A DNA stretch of 64,000 bases, from NCBI GenBank assembly GCA_035624215.1, contig DASPRY010000102.1, positions 1-64,000 on the forward strand, written 5' to 3'. This DNA is from JAFAGX01 sp035624215. Lineage in GTDB: Bacteria > Acidobacteriota > Terriglobia > Terriglobales > Acidobacteriaceae. Under the pieces are notes generated by a model. That model did no database searches. It was not told where the DNA came from and saw only the letters and a program-made list of their open reading frames with translations. Made by a program: the position numbers and the translations under genes. Positions 1-7,772 of this stretch are shown here, one piece after another. Every line of letters starts with the position of its first letter. Within the stretch, counting starts at the first letter, position 1.

Positions 1-1193
1 GTGATGTAGCCGAGTGTGTATTGATTGCGGGCATCGCCGACCAGAGTCTGATAAACATTCTCAATCGCGGAGCGGGAGTATTCGCTGAGAACCTCGCCGC
101 CGGTGGCGTTGGCATAGCGTGGAAGAATATCGCTGTAACCCTGACCGGGAATGTGCAGCTTCTCCAGTGCACGGTAACCGGGAATTCCGGAAGATCCGAC
201 TGCGACCCCGTAAACCATCACGCTGTTTGAAAGCAGAACTTGCATGACGGCGCTATAGCTGGCGTCGCTGCGATACTCGCGGCCATCGCTGATCACAAAG
301 ATGATTTTGCGGCGGGCCTTTTCCTGTTTTCCCAGGTCCAGAGCGGCCTTGAGGATGGCATCGTTCAAAACGTGAGCCCGTTTCGAGGGGGTAATGACGG
401 GAGTGGTGGGCTGGCCCACGGGGACGCCATTCACCACCGGACCTTGTGGTCCGAGCGGGCCGCCGGTGACCGGAATTCCGTTGTTTTCGCCGCGCACGGT
501 CCGCAACTGATTGAGCTGGGCATCGAGTTGGCGGCCGACTGCCTGGAAATCAGCGAGTCTGGTGACGTTCTCGCCATAGACGTAGAGCGCGACTTGATCG
601 AATTGGCTGAACGCGCCTTCCAGTGCCGGGAAGGTTTCGTTGACCTTTTGCAAAGTGGCGTCGGGCAAATTCAGATCCAGAAGGACGGCCGCGGAAAGTG
701 CGAAAGGATCGCTGGTGAAGAAGTTCATGGCTTGCTTTCTGCCGTTTTCGTAAACCGAGAAGTCCTTGGAAATTAGTCCGCTGACCATGCGTCCAGTTTC
801 GTCAGTCACCCGGACCGGCACGATTACCTGGTTGACGTTACGTACGATGCGATACAGATCCTGCTGTGCGCCGGGCTGCGCAGCCGTGGTGCCGGGAAGA
901 ACTGTTGTGATTTTCATGGGCGGCGGAGGCGCGGGTTGCTCGTCTGCCGCACTCGCCGGAGGGGCTGAGGACGATGGCGGCGGCTCGTTCGGAGGAATGG
1001 CGGGGGCCGGTTTCGGGGATTCTTTCTCCGGGGCAGGTTGAGGTTCGGGAGCAGGCGGCGGAGGCTGGACCGCCGAAGGGGCGTCCGGAATGTTCTGATT
1101 TGACTGCTGTTGCGCAGGCACAATGCTTGCGGCAATCAAAACGAGCAAAATCGCAAAAAGCCTGGCGGACCCTCGCCCTGCGATGAATTTCAC
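1..1193 (-). CDS. VWFA-related secreted protein, 3' end cut by window edge
   Basis: This frame is open from a GTG at 1193 to the left edge (about 397 residues seen). It starts with a lysine and a hydrophobic signal peptide (FAILLVLIAAS, then VPAQQ), followed by a proline-rich linker at roughly residues 40-95. Near residue 141 comes the DFSVYENG segment typical of the acidobacterial VWFA-related domain. The last visible residues (ARNQYTLGYI) match the RSQY.IGY ending of the two paralogues at 1308 and 2874. The metal site is imperfect: the first strand reads as LDLNLP rather than DxSxS, so metal binding may be lost. The protein is probably exported; its role is unknown. A GTG at 1196 is an equally possible start, and no clear ribosome-binding site is seen. 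It diverges from the paralogue at 1308. Confidence 0.8.
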   Translation of the reverse strand, partial: MKFIAGRGSARLFAILLVLIAASIVPAQQQSNQNIPDAPSAVQPPPPAPEPQPAPEKESPKPAPAIPPNEPPPSSSAPPASAADEQPAPPPPMKITTVLPGTTAAQPGAQQDLYRIVRNVNQVIVPVRVTDETGRMVSGLISKDFSVYENGRKQAMNFFTSDPFALSAAVLLDLNLPDATLQKVNETFPALEGAFSQFDQVALYVYGENVTRLADFQAVGRQLDAQLNQLRTVRGENNGIPVTGGPLGPQGPVVNGVPVGQPTTPVITPSKRAHVLNDAILKAALDLGKQEKARRKIIFVISDGREYRSDASYSAVMQVLLSNSVMVYGVAVGSSGIPGYRALEKLHIPGQGYSDILPRYANATGGEVLSEYSRSAIENVYQTLVGDARNQYTLGYI

Positions 1194-1252
1194 CACAACG
1201 AGACCCACGGTGCTATTAACCTTCCAATATTTGGGATGCAGAGCCGAGCCGT

Positions 1253-1282
1253 TTGTTGCATCTAACGGTTAAAGGATAGACT
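1253..1282 (+). promoter_or_regulatory. Candidate sigma70-type promoter for the VWFA gene at 1308
   Basis: A TTGTTG -35 (1253-1258) and a TAGACT -10 (1277-1282) are separated by 18 bp. Transcription would start near 1289, giving a short leader with an AAGAGAAA purine stretch before the ATG at 1308. Assignment is by motif only. Confidence 0.35.
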
Positions 1283-1307
1283 AACAAAGATCAAAGAGAA
1301 ACCTTCA

Positions 1308-2339
1308 ATGTTTAAAGCTTCCTCGGTTCAGGTTTTTGTCTTAGCAATGGTTGCGGTGGGACTGAGTGGATGGTTCCGGGCGCAAGCCGAACTCCAGTCA
1401 CCGGATCAGAATCAGGAGCAGGACCAGTCCGCCGAGACCCTCAAGGTCAACGTCAATGTGGTGCAGCTCTTCTTTAACGTGAAAGACAAGAAGGGCGGGC
1501 TGATCCCCAATCTGACGAAGAATGATTTCCAGATTTCTGAGGATGGCAAACCGCAGACGATCAAATATTTCGCCGCGGAATCCAATCTTCCACTGACGCT
1601 TGGCATCCTGATCGACTCCAGCGGCAGCCAGACGCGGGTGCTGGATATGGAAAAGCAGGTGGGCGGCGATTTTCCGAACCAGATCCTGCGTGACAAAGAT
1701 CTGGCATTCGTCATCAGCTTCGACGTGGATGTAGACCTGCTGCAGGACTTCACGAACTCGGTGCATTCGCTGAAAGCTGCGCTGAACAGCGCCAAGATCA
1801 ACACCGGGGGTGGTGGCGGAGGCGGCATTCCGGGCCTGGGCGGAGGAACCATCCCGACCCAAGGCGCGCCGCGCGGTACGCTGCTGTACGACGCTGTTTA
1901 TCTGGCGTCGCATGATGAATTGGCGCAGCAGGTCGGGCGCAAGGCCATGATCCTGCTCACGGACGGCGAGGACCAGGGCAGCCGATTGAGGATCAAAGAT
2001 GCCATTGAAGCGGCGCAGAAATCGGACAGCATTGTGTATGTATTGCTGTGCGCCGATCGCGGATTTTATGGGTTCGGGGGCTACTCGGGTGATCGCGAGA
2101 TGAAAACCTTGACTGCAGAAACTGGCGGGCGCGTGATCGAGGTGGGGAATAAGTTTGACAAGCTGCGACAAGGGTTCGATCAGATCGCCAATGAACTGCG
2201 CAGCCAGTACAACATCGGCTATACCCCGACAAATTCCAAGCTTGACGGCAGCTACCGCAAGATCGAGATTCGCACCAATGATAAGGACTACAAGATCCAG
2301 TCGCGAGCCGGGTACTACGCGGTAGCGAAGGGCGACTAG
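1308..2339 (+). CDS. VWFA-related domain secreted protein
   Basis: 343 aa with an N-terminal signal peptide (cleavage likely after FRAQA). The domain begins with the NVVQLFFNVKDKKG strand and the NDFQISEDGKPQ segment near residue 73. A metal-site motif DSSGSQ follows at about 103-108 and LTDGEDQG at about 216, so the von Willebrand A fold is probably intact. A glycine-rich loop (GGGGGGG and GLGGG, about residues 167-181) interrupts the domain before TLLYDAVY. The C-terminus carries the ELRSQYNIGYTPTN block seen in the paralogues at 1 and 2874. The family is expanded in Acidobacteriota; an extracellular adhesion or interaction role is an inference. It ends 9 bp from the stop of the convergent gene at 2349. 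Confidence 0.85.
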   Translation: MFKASSVQVFVLAMVAVGLSGWFRAQAELQSPDQNQEQDQSAETLKVNVNVVQLFFNVKDKKGGLIPNLTKNDFQISEDGKPQTIKYFAAESNLPLTLGILIDSSGSQTRVLDMEKQVGGDFPNQILRDKDLAFVISFDVDVDLLQDFTNSVHSLKAALNSAKINTGGGGGGGIPGLGGGTIPTQGAPRGTLLYDAVYLASHDELAQQVGRKAMILLTDGEDQGSRLRIKDAIEAAQKSDSIVYVLLCADRGFYGFGGYSGDREMKTLTAETGGRVIEVGNKFDKLRQGFDQIANELRSQYNIGYTPTNSKLDGSYRKIEIRTNDKDYKIQSRAGYYAVAKGD

Positions 2340-2348
2340 CAACCGCTA

Positions 2349-2762
2349 TTACGATTTACACCGGTCTGTAAGGCGGATCACAAATTTCAATCCCGACCAG
2401 ATTTCATTTACCGCGCAGACTTTCACGTCAACTAGGCCGGCGTCGAGACCGATGGCGCGAACTTTATTTTCGTCGAGATCGGTAGACACTCCGGAAGATT
2501 TCTTTGGCCAGCTTACCCACAGCATTCCGGCGGGCGCGAGCCGTTTGGCAATTTGCGCAAACTGCCTTTTCAGGTCAGCAGCGCTCTTGACGAAGATCAT
2601 GGCGAAATCGAGTTGGTCTTTGCCGTCCTTCAGGATTCGGCAGGTCTTCAGGGCATCTTTCAGTTCGGCTTTGACGTCAGAAGGCAAGTCAAAAAATGCG
2701 ACGCGGAACCGCTCTTTGATGCCGAGTTTCTTGGGCAACGGAGTGCCGGAATAGCCTGCCAT
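2349..2762 (-). CDS. DUF3052-like protein
   Basis: 137 aa, no signal peptide or membrane segment. The start MAGYSGTPLPKKLGIK and the FAMIFVKSAADL and MLWVSWPKKSSG blocks are what I recall for the DUF3052 family, small cytosolic proteins of unknown function that may have a degenerate methyltransferase-like fold. The gene stands alone between two VWFA-related genes and converges on the one at 1308 with only 9 bp between stop codons. Family assignment is from memory of the motif pattern; no catalytic residues can be named. Confidence 0.7.
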   Translation of the reverse strand: MAGYSGTPLPKKLGIKERFRVAFFDLPSDVKAELKDALKTCRILKDGKDQLDFAMIFVKSAADLKRQFAQIAKRLAPAGMLWVSWPKKSSGVSTDLDENKVRAIGLDAGLVDVKVCAVNEIWSGLKFVIRLTDRCKS

Positions 2763-2835
2763 GTCAGTGCGCTCTCTGGTGAGTGCGTTTCTTAGTCGAG
2801 ATTTGGTCCAGAGCGCTCAGGAAACGGAAACGCAT

Positions 2836-2862
2836 AGATTCTTCGCTGCGCTCAGGATGACA
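2836..2862 (+). repeat. Dispersed REP-like element (agattcttcg...ggatgaca)
   Basis: A 27-bp AT-start element ending in CAGGATGACA lies in the gap between the DUF3052-like and VWFA genes. Related sequences occur at 11701-11737, 48957-48993 and 59394-59427. Copies share AGAT(c/t)CTTCG at one end and GGATGACA at the other, with a variable palindromic centre, like extragenic REP-type repeats. Confidence 0.55.
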
Positions 2863-2873
2863 AGTCGTGGTTG

Positions 2874-3956
2874 CTATTGCAAGGGAGCATAGTAGCCGCG
2901 GCGGCTGCGCACGTGCAAACCCTTTTCCTGGGCGATGATTTCGATGCTGCGATAGCGGCCATCGGGTCGGAATTCGGCGGGTTTGTAGGAAATGGCGTAC
3001 TGGCTGCGCAGCTCTTCCTGAATGGCGGCGAAGGCGTTGGCAACTTCGGTGAGTTGGAAGGGGATGTAGGAACGGCCGCCGGTGGCGTCGGCGATGCGCT
3101 GCATGACCTTGTCCCCGTGACTTCCGCTGCCCGTCAAGTTGGTGCTGATGGTGTAGACGATCACTTCGGCGCGCTGCGCCATCTCAATCGCTTCCTCGCG
3201 TGTGACGTGGCTTTGATTGTCGTCGCCATCGCTGAGCAGGATGACCGCTTTGCGTACCGGGCCAGTGTGCGCGACTTTAAGCAACTTGTCACGGCAGGCA
3301 AAGTAGAGCGCATCGTATAGGGCTGTGCCGCCGCCGGGCCGCAGCATCCGGACTCCTACGGAAAGCGCTTCAGTGTTGTCGGTGAAATCCTGGGTGACTT
3401 CGGGTGTGACATCGAAGCCCACAACAAAAGCCTGATCGTATTTGCGGCGAATCGTCTGATTGAGAAATTCGATGGCCGACTCCTGCTCGAACTTGAAGCG
3501 GTCACGCACGGAATTGCTGGCATCGATCAGCAGCCCGACTTCGAGCGGCAGATCGGTTTCTGCGCGAAAGCTGCGAATCTCAGCGGCAGGCTTGGAATCG
3601 TCGATGATCCTGAAATCGTCTTTCTTCAGATCTTTGACATAGTGGCCGTGTTTATCGGTAACGGTGAAAACGACGTTGACCTCATTGACGGTGCGGCGAA
3701 TAGTAGAGATGGATTCGTCGTCAGGCGAGGGCTGACTGGATTCCGCGGTTTTGGCCGCGTCGGATGAGGCGGTTGCATTCGTTCCCGGGTTTGCCGGCTC
3801 CGAGGCCGGGGTGGAAGGCGCTGGCTTCGGTTGTTCGACTGCCTCCTTTGCTGCCGAAGGGGCCGAGGGTAAGTTATCTCCCGAACTGCTTTGGCCATGC
3901 AGTGCCGCCACCAGCAGAAAGGGAACACACAGGAAGAGGAGGCTGCGAAATCTCAT
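2874..3956 (-). CDS. VWFA-related domain secreted protein
   Basis: 360 aa. A signal peptide (SLLFLCVPFLLVAALHGQ) is followed by a low-complexity A/P/S-rich linker to about residue 80. The VWFA-related domain follows, with DFRIIDDSKPA, a DASNS metal site near residue 143 and LLSDGDDNQS near residue 241. The end has the ELRSQYAISYKPAEF block and a GYYAPLQ tail. It is a clear paralogue of the genes at 1308 and 1. The linker suggests the domain is held away from the cell surface, but no anchor is visible, so it is probably periplasmic or secreted. Function unknown. Confidence 0.85.
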   Translation of the reverse strand: MRFRSLLFLCVPFLLVAALHGQSSSGDNLPSAPSAAKEAVEQPKPAPSTPASEPANPGTNATASSDAAKTAESSQPSPDDESISTIRRTVNEVNVVFTVTDKHGHYVKDLKKDDFRIIDDSKPAAEIRSFRAETDLPLEVGLLIDASNSVRDRFKFEQESAIEFLNQTIRRKYDQAFVVGFDVTPEVTQDFTDNTEALSVGVRMLRPGGGTALYDALYFACRDKLLKVAHTGPVRKAVILLSDGDDNQSHVTREEAIEMAQRAEVIVYTISTNLTGSGSHGDKVMQRIADATGGRSYIPFQLTEVANAFAAIQEELRSQYAISYKPAEFRPDGRYRSIEIIAQEKGLHVRSRRGYYAPLQ

Positions 3957-4024
3957 TAGTTTCCTCCATTATAGTCCGCAAGCAGGAACAAGGACTCCGG
4001 GATTTCGGCGCTCTTACCTAAACG

Positions 4025-5680
4025 TTAAACTGCGGGAATTATCGAAATGGCCGAGGCCGGCCTGGTCAATAAGGTCTTACGGAGTTGCCATAGAGTAAGC
4101 CCCAACGCTGCCAGCGCGGCGATCCAAATCGCGAAAACGATCTTAACGACCCAGGCCGGGGCCTCGCCGACGCGCCGCAAGACAAAAGGCAGGAAGTTCC
4201 AGGTGGTGATGTGAACGTAATCCCAGGGATCCTGAGTCATGGGCACGTTGTTAAGCCCCCATTGATCCATTTTGCCCAAGGCGAACGCCACGATGTTCTT
4301 GAATCGTAGCGCAACCACGAACGTGGGATGGCCCAGAGTTTCCATCTGATAAATCTCAAGCGGCAGCCAGAAAGCTAGCGAGGCAATCTGAATCAGCGTG
4401 CTGGCTGCAATCAAGGCGATTCCCGTCCGCCAGACCGCTTTGCCAAGCTGCTGGCGGTATCGCATCAGCAGGGGCACCGAGATGAATGCAGCCAGTTCGA
4501 CGCTGGTTGAGACATAGCGATCGCCCCAGGCGAAGTCGCCACTCCAAACCGTGTACCGTGCATAGAAGCAGATATAAGCAGCCAGAACTAAGAACGCGGT
4601 GATCACGTAGGCCTTAGTTGCGGACGAAAACCACTTCCATGCCAGTACGACGACAAGGATGGTCAATATGACGAGCGGATCGAAAAGAAAGATGGATTTT
4701 TCGGGCGTGAGCAGCGGGCCGAGAAAGCCCACGTGAAATGGCGTCTCCCAGGGGTAATTCGGCGGAAGCGCGGGATTCAACTGGTGGTACTCCTTTGCGA
4801 CCACGGATATGTAGGTGTTGAAGAACGATCCAAAGCGGTAGTACTGATAGAGGCGATCGATAAGAAAGAAGATTGCATAAATGGGGAATGCTGCCTTGGC
4901 GTAGGTGAGCAGGCGATCCCATAAATGCCCTCCAGGCAGATGTTGTTCCCACCAAAGTACAAGCAACACGAAAACTCCCCCGGCTATGAGGTCCAGCCCG
5001 GTAGTCAGCCGCGTTAGCAGGTTGAGGCCGAAGGCGAAAGAACCGATGAGCAAAGCGCGCCTGCTTCCGGTCTGCGCCCACTCATATTGGAAGGTGAGAC
5101 CGGTCAAGGTCAGAAGCATGATGTAGTTGTTCTCCATCATGTTCTGGGTGTAATGCAGGTGAGTTGTACAAAAGAGAAGCGCGAGCACGCCTGCAACAGA
5201 TTGCTGGATGGTGAAACCCAGCAGTTGCAGGAAATATAGGCAGACGAGCGCGGTCAAGACATTGATCAGCATCTGCGTGGTGCAGGTGACGAAAATATTG
5301 CGCACACTGGGATCGTTGCCGTTGTAGTCGTTGAAGATCGAAATTCGTTCGATCCACGTGCCGATGATGTCTGCAGGCAACATCAGCAGCGATTGGCCGA
5401 TACCGTACCAGCCGTAAAGTCGGCCGCCGCGTCCATGCACGCCAAATTCGGGATATTCGTTGGGGAAGACCGGGGGCTCCGATGTCCAGAATGAGTGCGT
5501 GGTCTGGAGGCGATGCATGGTGTCGCTTGAGCCGAGCTCTCCCGATTGGACGACGAGGGCAAGCAGAGCAGCGGTAAAACAGAGCAGGGTACGAGGGTTC
5601 CGGAACCAGGGAAGGCGGAAAGGCATTTTCGAGGATATGGTAATGCAAGAGCCTGCCGACGGTCGCGAGAAGGCTATCAC
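4025..5680 (-). CDS. Polytopic membrane protein, glycosyltransferase-like
   Basis: 551 aa with about 10-12 hydrophobic segments. Between the first two segments is a soluble loop containing LYGWYGIGQSLLMLPAD. The topology (short N-terminus, first helix, long periplasmic loop, then many helices) resembles the GT-C/PMT-like glycosyltransferases of lipid-linked sugar pathways, but I see no firm catalytic DD or DE motif, so the activity is inferred. The listed start is a GTG at 5680; an ATG at 5626 (MPFRLPWFRN) would give 533 aa and places the first helix closer to the N-terminus. Neither has a good ribosome-binding site. It diverges from the TetR gene across a palindromic operator. Confidence 0.6.
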   Translation of the reverse strand: MIAFSRPSAGSCITISSKMPFRLPWFRNPRTLLCFTAALLALVVQSGELGSSDTMHRLQTTHSFWTSEPPVFPNEYPEFGVHGRGGRLYGWYGIGQSLLMLPADIIGTWIERISIFNDYNGNDPSVRNIFVTCTTQMLINVLTALVCLYFLQLLGFTIQQSVAGVLALLFCTTHLHYTQNMMENNYIMLLTLTGLTFQYEWAQTGSRRALLIGSFAFGLNLLTRLTTGLDLIAGGVFVLLVLWWEQHLPGGHLWDRLLTYAKAAFPIYAIFFLIDRLYQYYRFGSFFNTYISVVAKEYHQLNPALPPNYPWETPFHVGFLGPLLTPEKSIFLFDPLVILTILVVVLAWKWFSSATKAYVITAFLVLAAYICFYARYTVWSGDFAWGDRYVSTSVELAAFISVPLLMRYRQQLGKAVWRTGIALIAASTLIQIASLAFWLPLEIYQMETLGHPTFVVALRFKNIVAFALGKMDQWGLNNVPMTQDPWDYVHITTWNFLPFVLRRVGEAPAWVVKIVFAIWIAALAALGLTLWQLRKTLLTRPASAISIIPAV

Positions 5681-5702
5681 CCGCTCATAAAAGATCTTTC
5701 AG

Positions 5703-5724
5703 TTGCATTACGATCGTAATACAA
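5703..5724. promoter_or_regulatory. 22-bp palindromic operator, likely TetR site
   Basis: The perfect 14-bp palindrome ATTACGATCGTAAT (5707-5720) is extended by TTG on the left and CAA on the right across one mismatched pair. It lies in the 51-bp gap between the divergent genes at 5680 and 5732 and overlaps a TACAAT -10-like hexamer (5720-5725). Size and position fit autoregulation by the adjacent TetR-family protein. If the hexamer is used, transcription would start at about the A of the ATG at 5732, giving a leaderless mRNA. Confidence 0.6.
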
Positions 5725-5731
5725 TGTTTCA

Positions 5732-6316
5732 ATGCGCTACCCAATCCACCACAAGCAGCTGACCCGCGAGCGAATTCTTAAAGCTGCGGCGGCCATGTTT
5801 CGCCGTCACGGATATGCGGCAAGCGGCGTCGATGCGGTGATGGCGTCCGCCAAACTTACGGCGGGCGCTTTTTACGCCCATTTTCGATCGAAGCAAGTTT
5901 TGCTGGCCAAGGCGCTGGACGCGGCGTTTCGCCAGTCGCGTGAGGATTGGCCGGAGGAACTCAAAAGTTTGCGAGGCCGTGGCTGGGTACGGCAGTTCGC
6001 GTTTTTCTATCTGAGCGAGGGACACCGCGATGCGGCAAACCGCGGGTGTCCGATGCCAAGTCTCACCGCCGAAATCGGGCGCAGTGGCGAGGCAACGCGC
6101 AAGGTCTTTGAGCAACATCTGCGGGGACTGGTTGATACGGTAGCGCAGCAGGTGAACGCCACGGCTCCCGATCGCGCTCATGCAATCTCCGCCATCGCGC
6201 TCAGTGTAGGCGGACTTATGCTGGCGCGCACAGTGAAGGACCGTGCCTTTTCGAATGAGATTCTTGCGGCTTGCCGCAGCGCACTAACTGAGGAATACGC
6301 TGCTGCAGAGGGATGA
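5732..6316 (+). CDS. TetR/AcrR-family transcriptional regulator
   Basis: 194 aa. Residues about 9-55 form the TetR helix-turn-helix domain (RERILKAAAAMFRRHGY, then GAFYAHFRSKQVLL). The rest is an all-helical ligand-binding region containing NRGCPMPSL, a pattern seen in TetR proteins that control stress or export genes. The start codon is immediately downstream of the palindrome at 5703-5724, which points to autorepression. The stop codon overlaps the ATG of the membrane protein at 6313, so the two are translationally coupled and that protein is the likely target. The ligand cannot be predicted. Confidence 0.85.
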   Translation: MRYPIHHKQLTRERILKAAAAMFRRHGYAASGVDAVMASAKLTAGAFYAHFRSKQVLLAKALDAAFRQSREDWPEELKSLRGRGWVRQFAFFYLSEGHRDAANRGCPMPSLTAEIGRSGEATRKVFEQHLRGLVDTVAQQVNATAPDRAHAISAIALSVGGLMLARTVKDRAFSNEILAACRSALTEEYAAAEG

Positions 6317-6831
6317 GGATGGTTCCAATGTCTCCATTTGCGAATTTCGCTATCGAGTTCGGGTTAAGCCTGCTTGTGTTTGGCCTGCTGGGCAAGTGGT
6401 ATGTCTGGCCGTTTTTGCAGGCCCGGCCGGTGACGCAGTCCCTACTCATTCTCCTCGTCCCCTTTCTGCCGCGTTATCTGGGACTGATGTCACTAGTGCC
6501 CGGGGTAGTTGATCCGGCGGTGACGCGGTCCGCATTTGCGTTTTACCAGGCCTACGGCGACTTCCTGGCTTTCGTGCTCGCGTTTGCGGCTTTTGTCCTG
6601 GTGCGGGGGCGGAATCCCCATGCACTCACGGCTGTCTGGGTCTTTAACATCTTCGGGACTGTTGATTTTTTGCACGCAGTTCTTCGCGGCATCCTGTCCG
6701 GGACCGGAGGCGGTCTGGGAGCATTCTGGTATATCCCGGTCTGCTACGTGCCTCTGGGTCTGGTTCTGCACTACTTAATCTTCGCGGTCTTGGTGACGCG
6801 CTCGGGGGAATACCGCCAAAAAGCAGCCTGA
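6313..6831 (+). CDS. Five-helix membrane protein in operon with TetR gene
   Basis: 172 aa, strongly hydrophobic, with about five membrane segments (for example FGLSLLVFGLLG, LLILLVPFL, FLAFVLAFAAFVLV, and LVLHYLIFAVLV near the C-terminus). No family motif is recognised. Its ATG overlaps the tetR stop (ATGA arrangement), so it is cotranscribed and probably TetR-controlled. An internal ATG at 6319 or 6328 is possible. Any role in export or membrane stress is inferred only from the regulator. Confidence 0.7.
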   Translation: MRMVPMSPFANFAIEFGLSLLVFGLLGKWYVWPFLQARPVTQSLLILLVPFLPRYLGLMSLVPGVVDPAVTRSAFAFYQAYGDFLAFVLAFAAFVLVRGRNPHALTAVWVFNIFGTVDFLHAVLRGILSGTGGGLGAFWYIPVCYVPLGLVLHYLIFAVLVTRSGEYRQKAA

Positions 6832-6971
6832 GACTTCCCGGGCAAACAATGAGGTGTGGCACACTCGAAGAGCATGACTACATAAACTTCGGATGATTGG
6901 CGATAATTTCCATAGCGCTCATCGGCACGTCGATGAGAACGCTGACCCGATTTCACACACTGACACTTCAA

Positions 6972-7000
6972 TTGACCGTCAACTGCAGGCAGCGTAGCAT
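6972..7000 (+). promoter_or_regulatory. Sigma70-type promoter for the small secreted protein
   Basis: TTGACC (6972-6977), a 17-bp spacer and TAGCAT (6995-7000) form a good housekeeping promoter about 82 bp before the ATG at 7089. The leader contains a small hairpin (GGTTCG 7044-7049 with CGAACC 7055-7060). Confidence 0.55.
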
Positions 7001-7088
7001 GACGTTGCCCTAGCGAACATGATCCGCAAGATTCCGGCTAGGAGGTTCGACAGGCGAACCGTTTCAATTCAAAAAGGGAGAACAACAA

Positions 7089-7580
7089 ATGCGCAAACTC
7101 GTCGTTATAGTGTGCTCACTGGTTTTGTGTGTAAGCGTATCTGCGGCAGACGACAAGATTTCTTCGCAATGGAAGTGCGATGGGAAGCCTTCGGACGAAC
7201 ACAGCATGGCAGTAGGAGATCACGAGGGTCATGCCTACGTAATCAACCAAGGCAAGTGCGCGTCGGAAAAGGGCGCGATGGGAGATGCGAAGGAGCAGGA
7301 AGGAATGTGGACCCAGTTTCTGGACAGCACCGGCAACAAGGTCAAGAACCACGGCGTATTTGTGGTTACACTGGCCGGTGGCGACAAGGTTTTTTACAAT
7401 TACCACGGCACTCAGACGGTGAAGGATGGCAAAGTGGAGTCCGGCAGCAACGCCTGGATTCTTACAGGAGGCACCGGCAAATTCGAGGGAGTCAAGGGAG
7501 AGGGAGCCTGCAAGGGCAAGGGCAATCCGGATGGCTCTTCCACCTGGAATTGCGAAGGTACTTACTCCATGGGCAAGTAG
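7089..7580 (+). CDS. Small secreted protein of unknown function
   Basis: 163 aa with a clear signal peptide (KLVVIVCSLVLCVSVSA, cleavage before ADDK). The mature part is about 145 residues, rich in Gly, Lys and Asp, with four cysteines that could form two disulfides (WKCDG, GKCAS, GACKG, WNCEG). The C-terminal GTGKFEGVKGEGACKGKG stretch resembles the GTGxFxxaxG repeat of barrel-like secreted proteins, suggesting a small beta-barrel; this is inference. An AAAGGGAG ribosome-binding site precedes the ATG, a promoter lies at 6972 and a strong terminator at 7604, so the gene is monocistronic. Confidence 0.8.
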   Translation: MRKLVVIVCSLVLCVSVSAADDKISSQWKCDGKPSDEHSMAVGDHEGHAYVINQGKCASEKGAMGDAKEQEGMWTQFLDSTGNKVKNHGVFVVTLAGGDKVFYNYHGTQTVKDGKVESGSNAWILTGGTGKFEGVKGEGACKGKGNPDGSSTWNCEGTYSMGK

Positions 7581-7603
7581 TCTCCCGACCTTGCAATGCT
7601 TTG

Positions 7604-7634
7604 AGCCGCTCTTCTTGGGAGCGGCTTTTCTTTT
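7604..7634 (+). terminator. Rho-independent terminator after the small secreted protein
   Basis: AGCCGCTC (7604-7611) pairs with GAGCGGCT (7619-7626) around a 7-nt loop and is followed by TTTTCTTTT. The 8-bp GC-rich stem and T-run lie 24 bp after the stop at 7580. Confidence 0.85.
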
Positions 7635-7772
7635 GGGGTGCTGTTCAACTTGGGCGAGGCACCCGAAGTTAGCTAGGCTGAATCGCTGTGTACATCTGGC
7701 CGGGGCCAGTTGGTTAGGAATCGCGGTTGCACTCACAACGCCCCGAACAGAGCTAGGCCTGTTCCAGATCCC

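Noticed and set aside
1398..2342. 314-aa antisense frame opposite the VWFA gene at 1308
   Set aside because: It lacks motifs and start signals, while the plus strand has a signal peptide and intact domain.
7019..7672. 217-aa frame overlapping the small secreted protein
   Set aside because: It is rich in Arg, Gly and Gln, crosses the terminator and has no ribosome-binding site; the frame at 7089 has a signal peptide.
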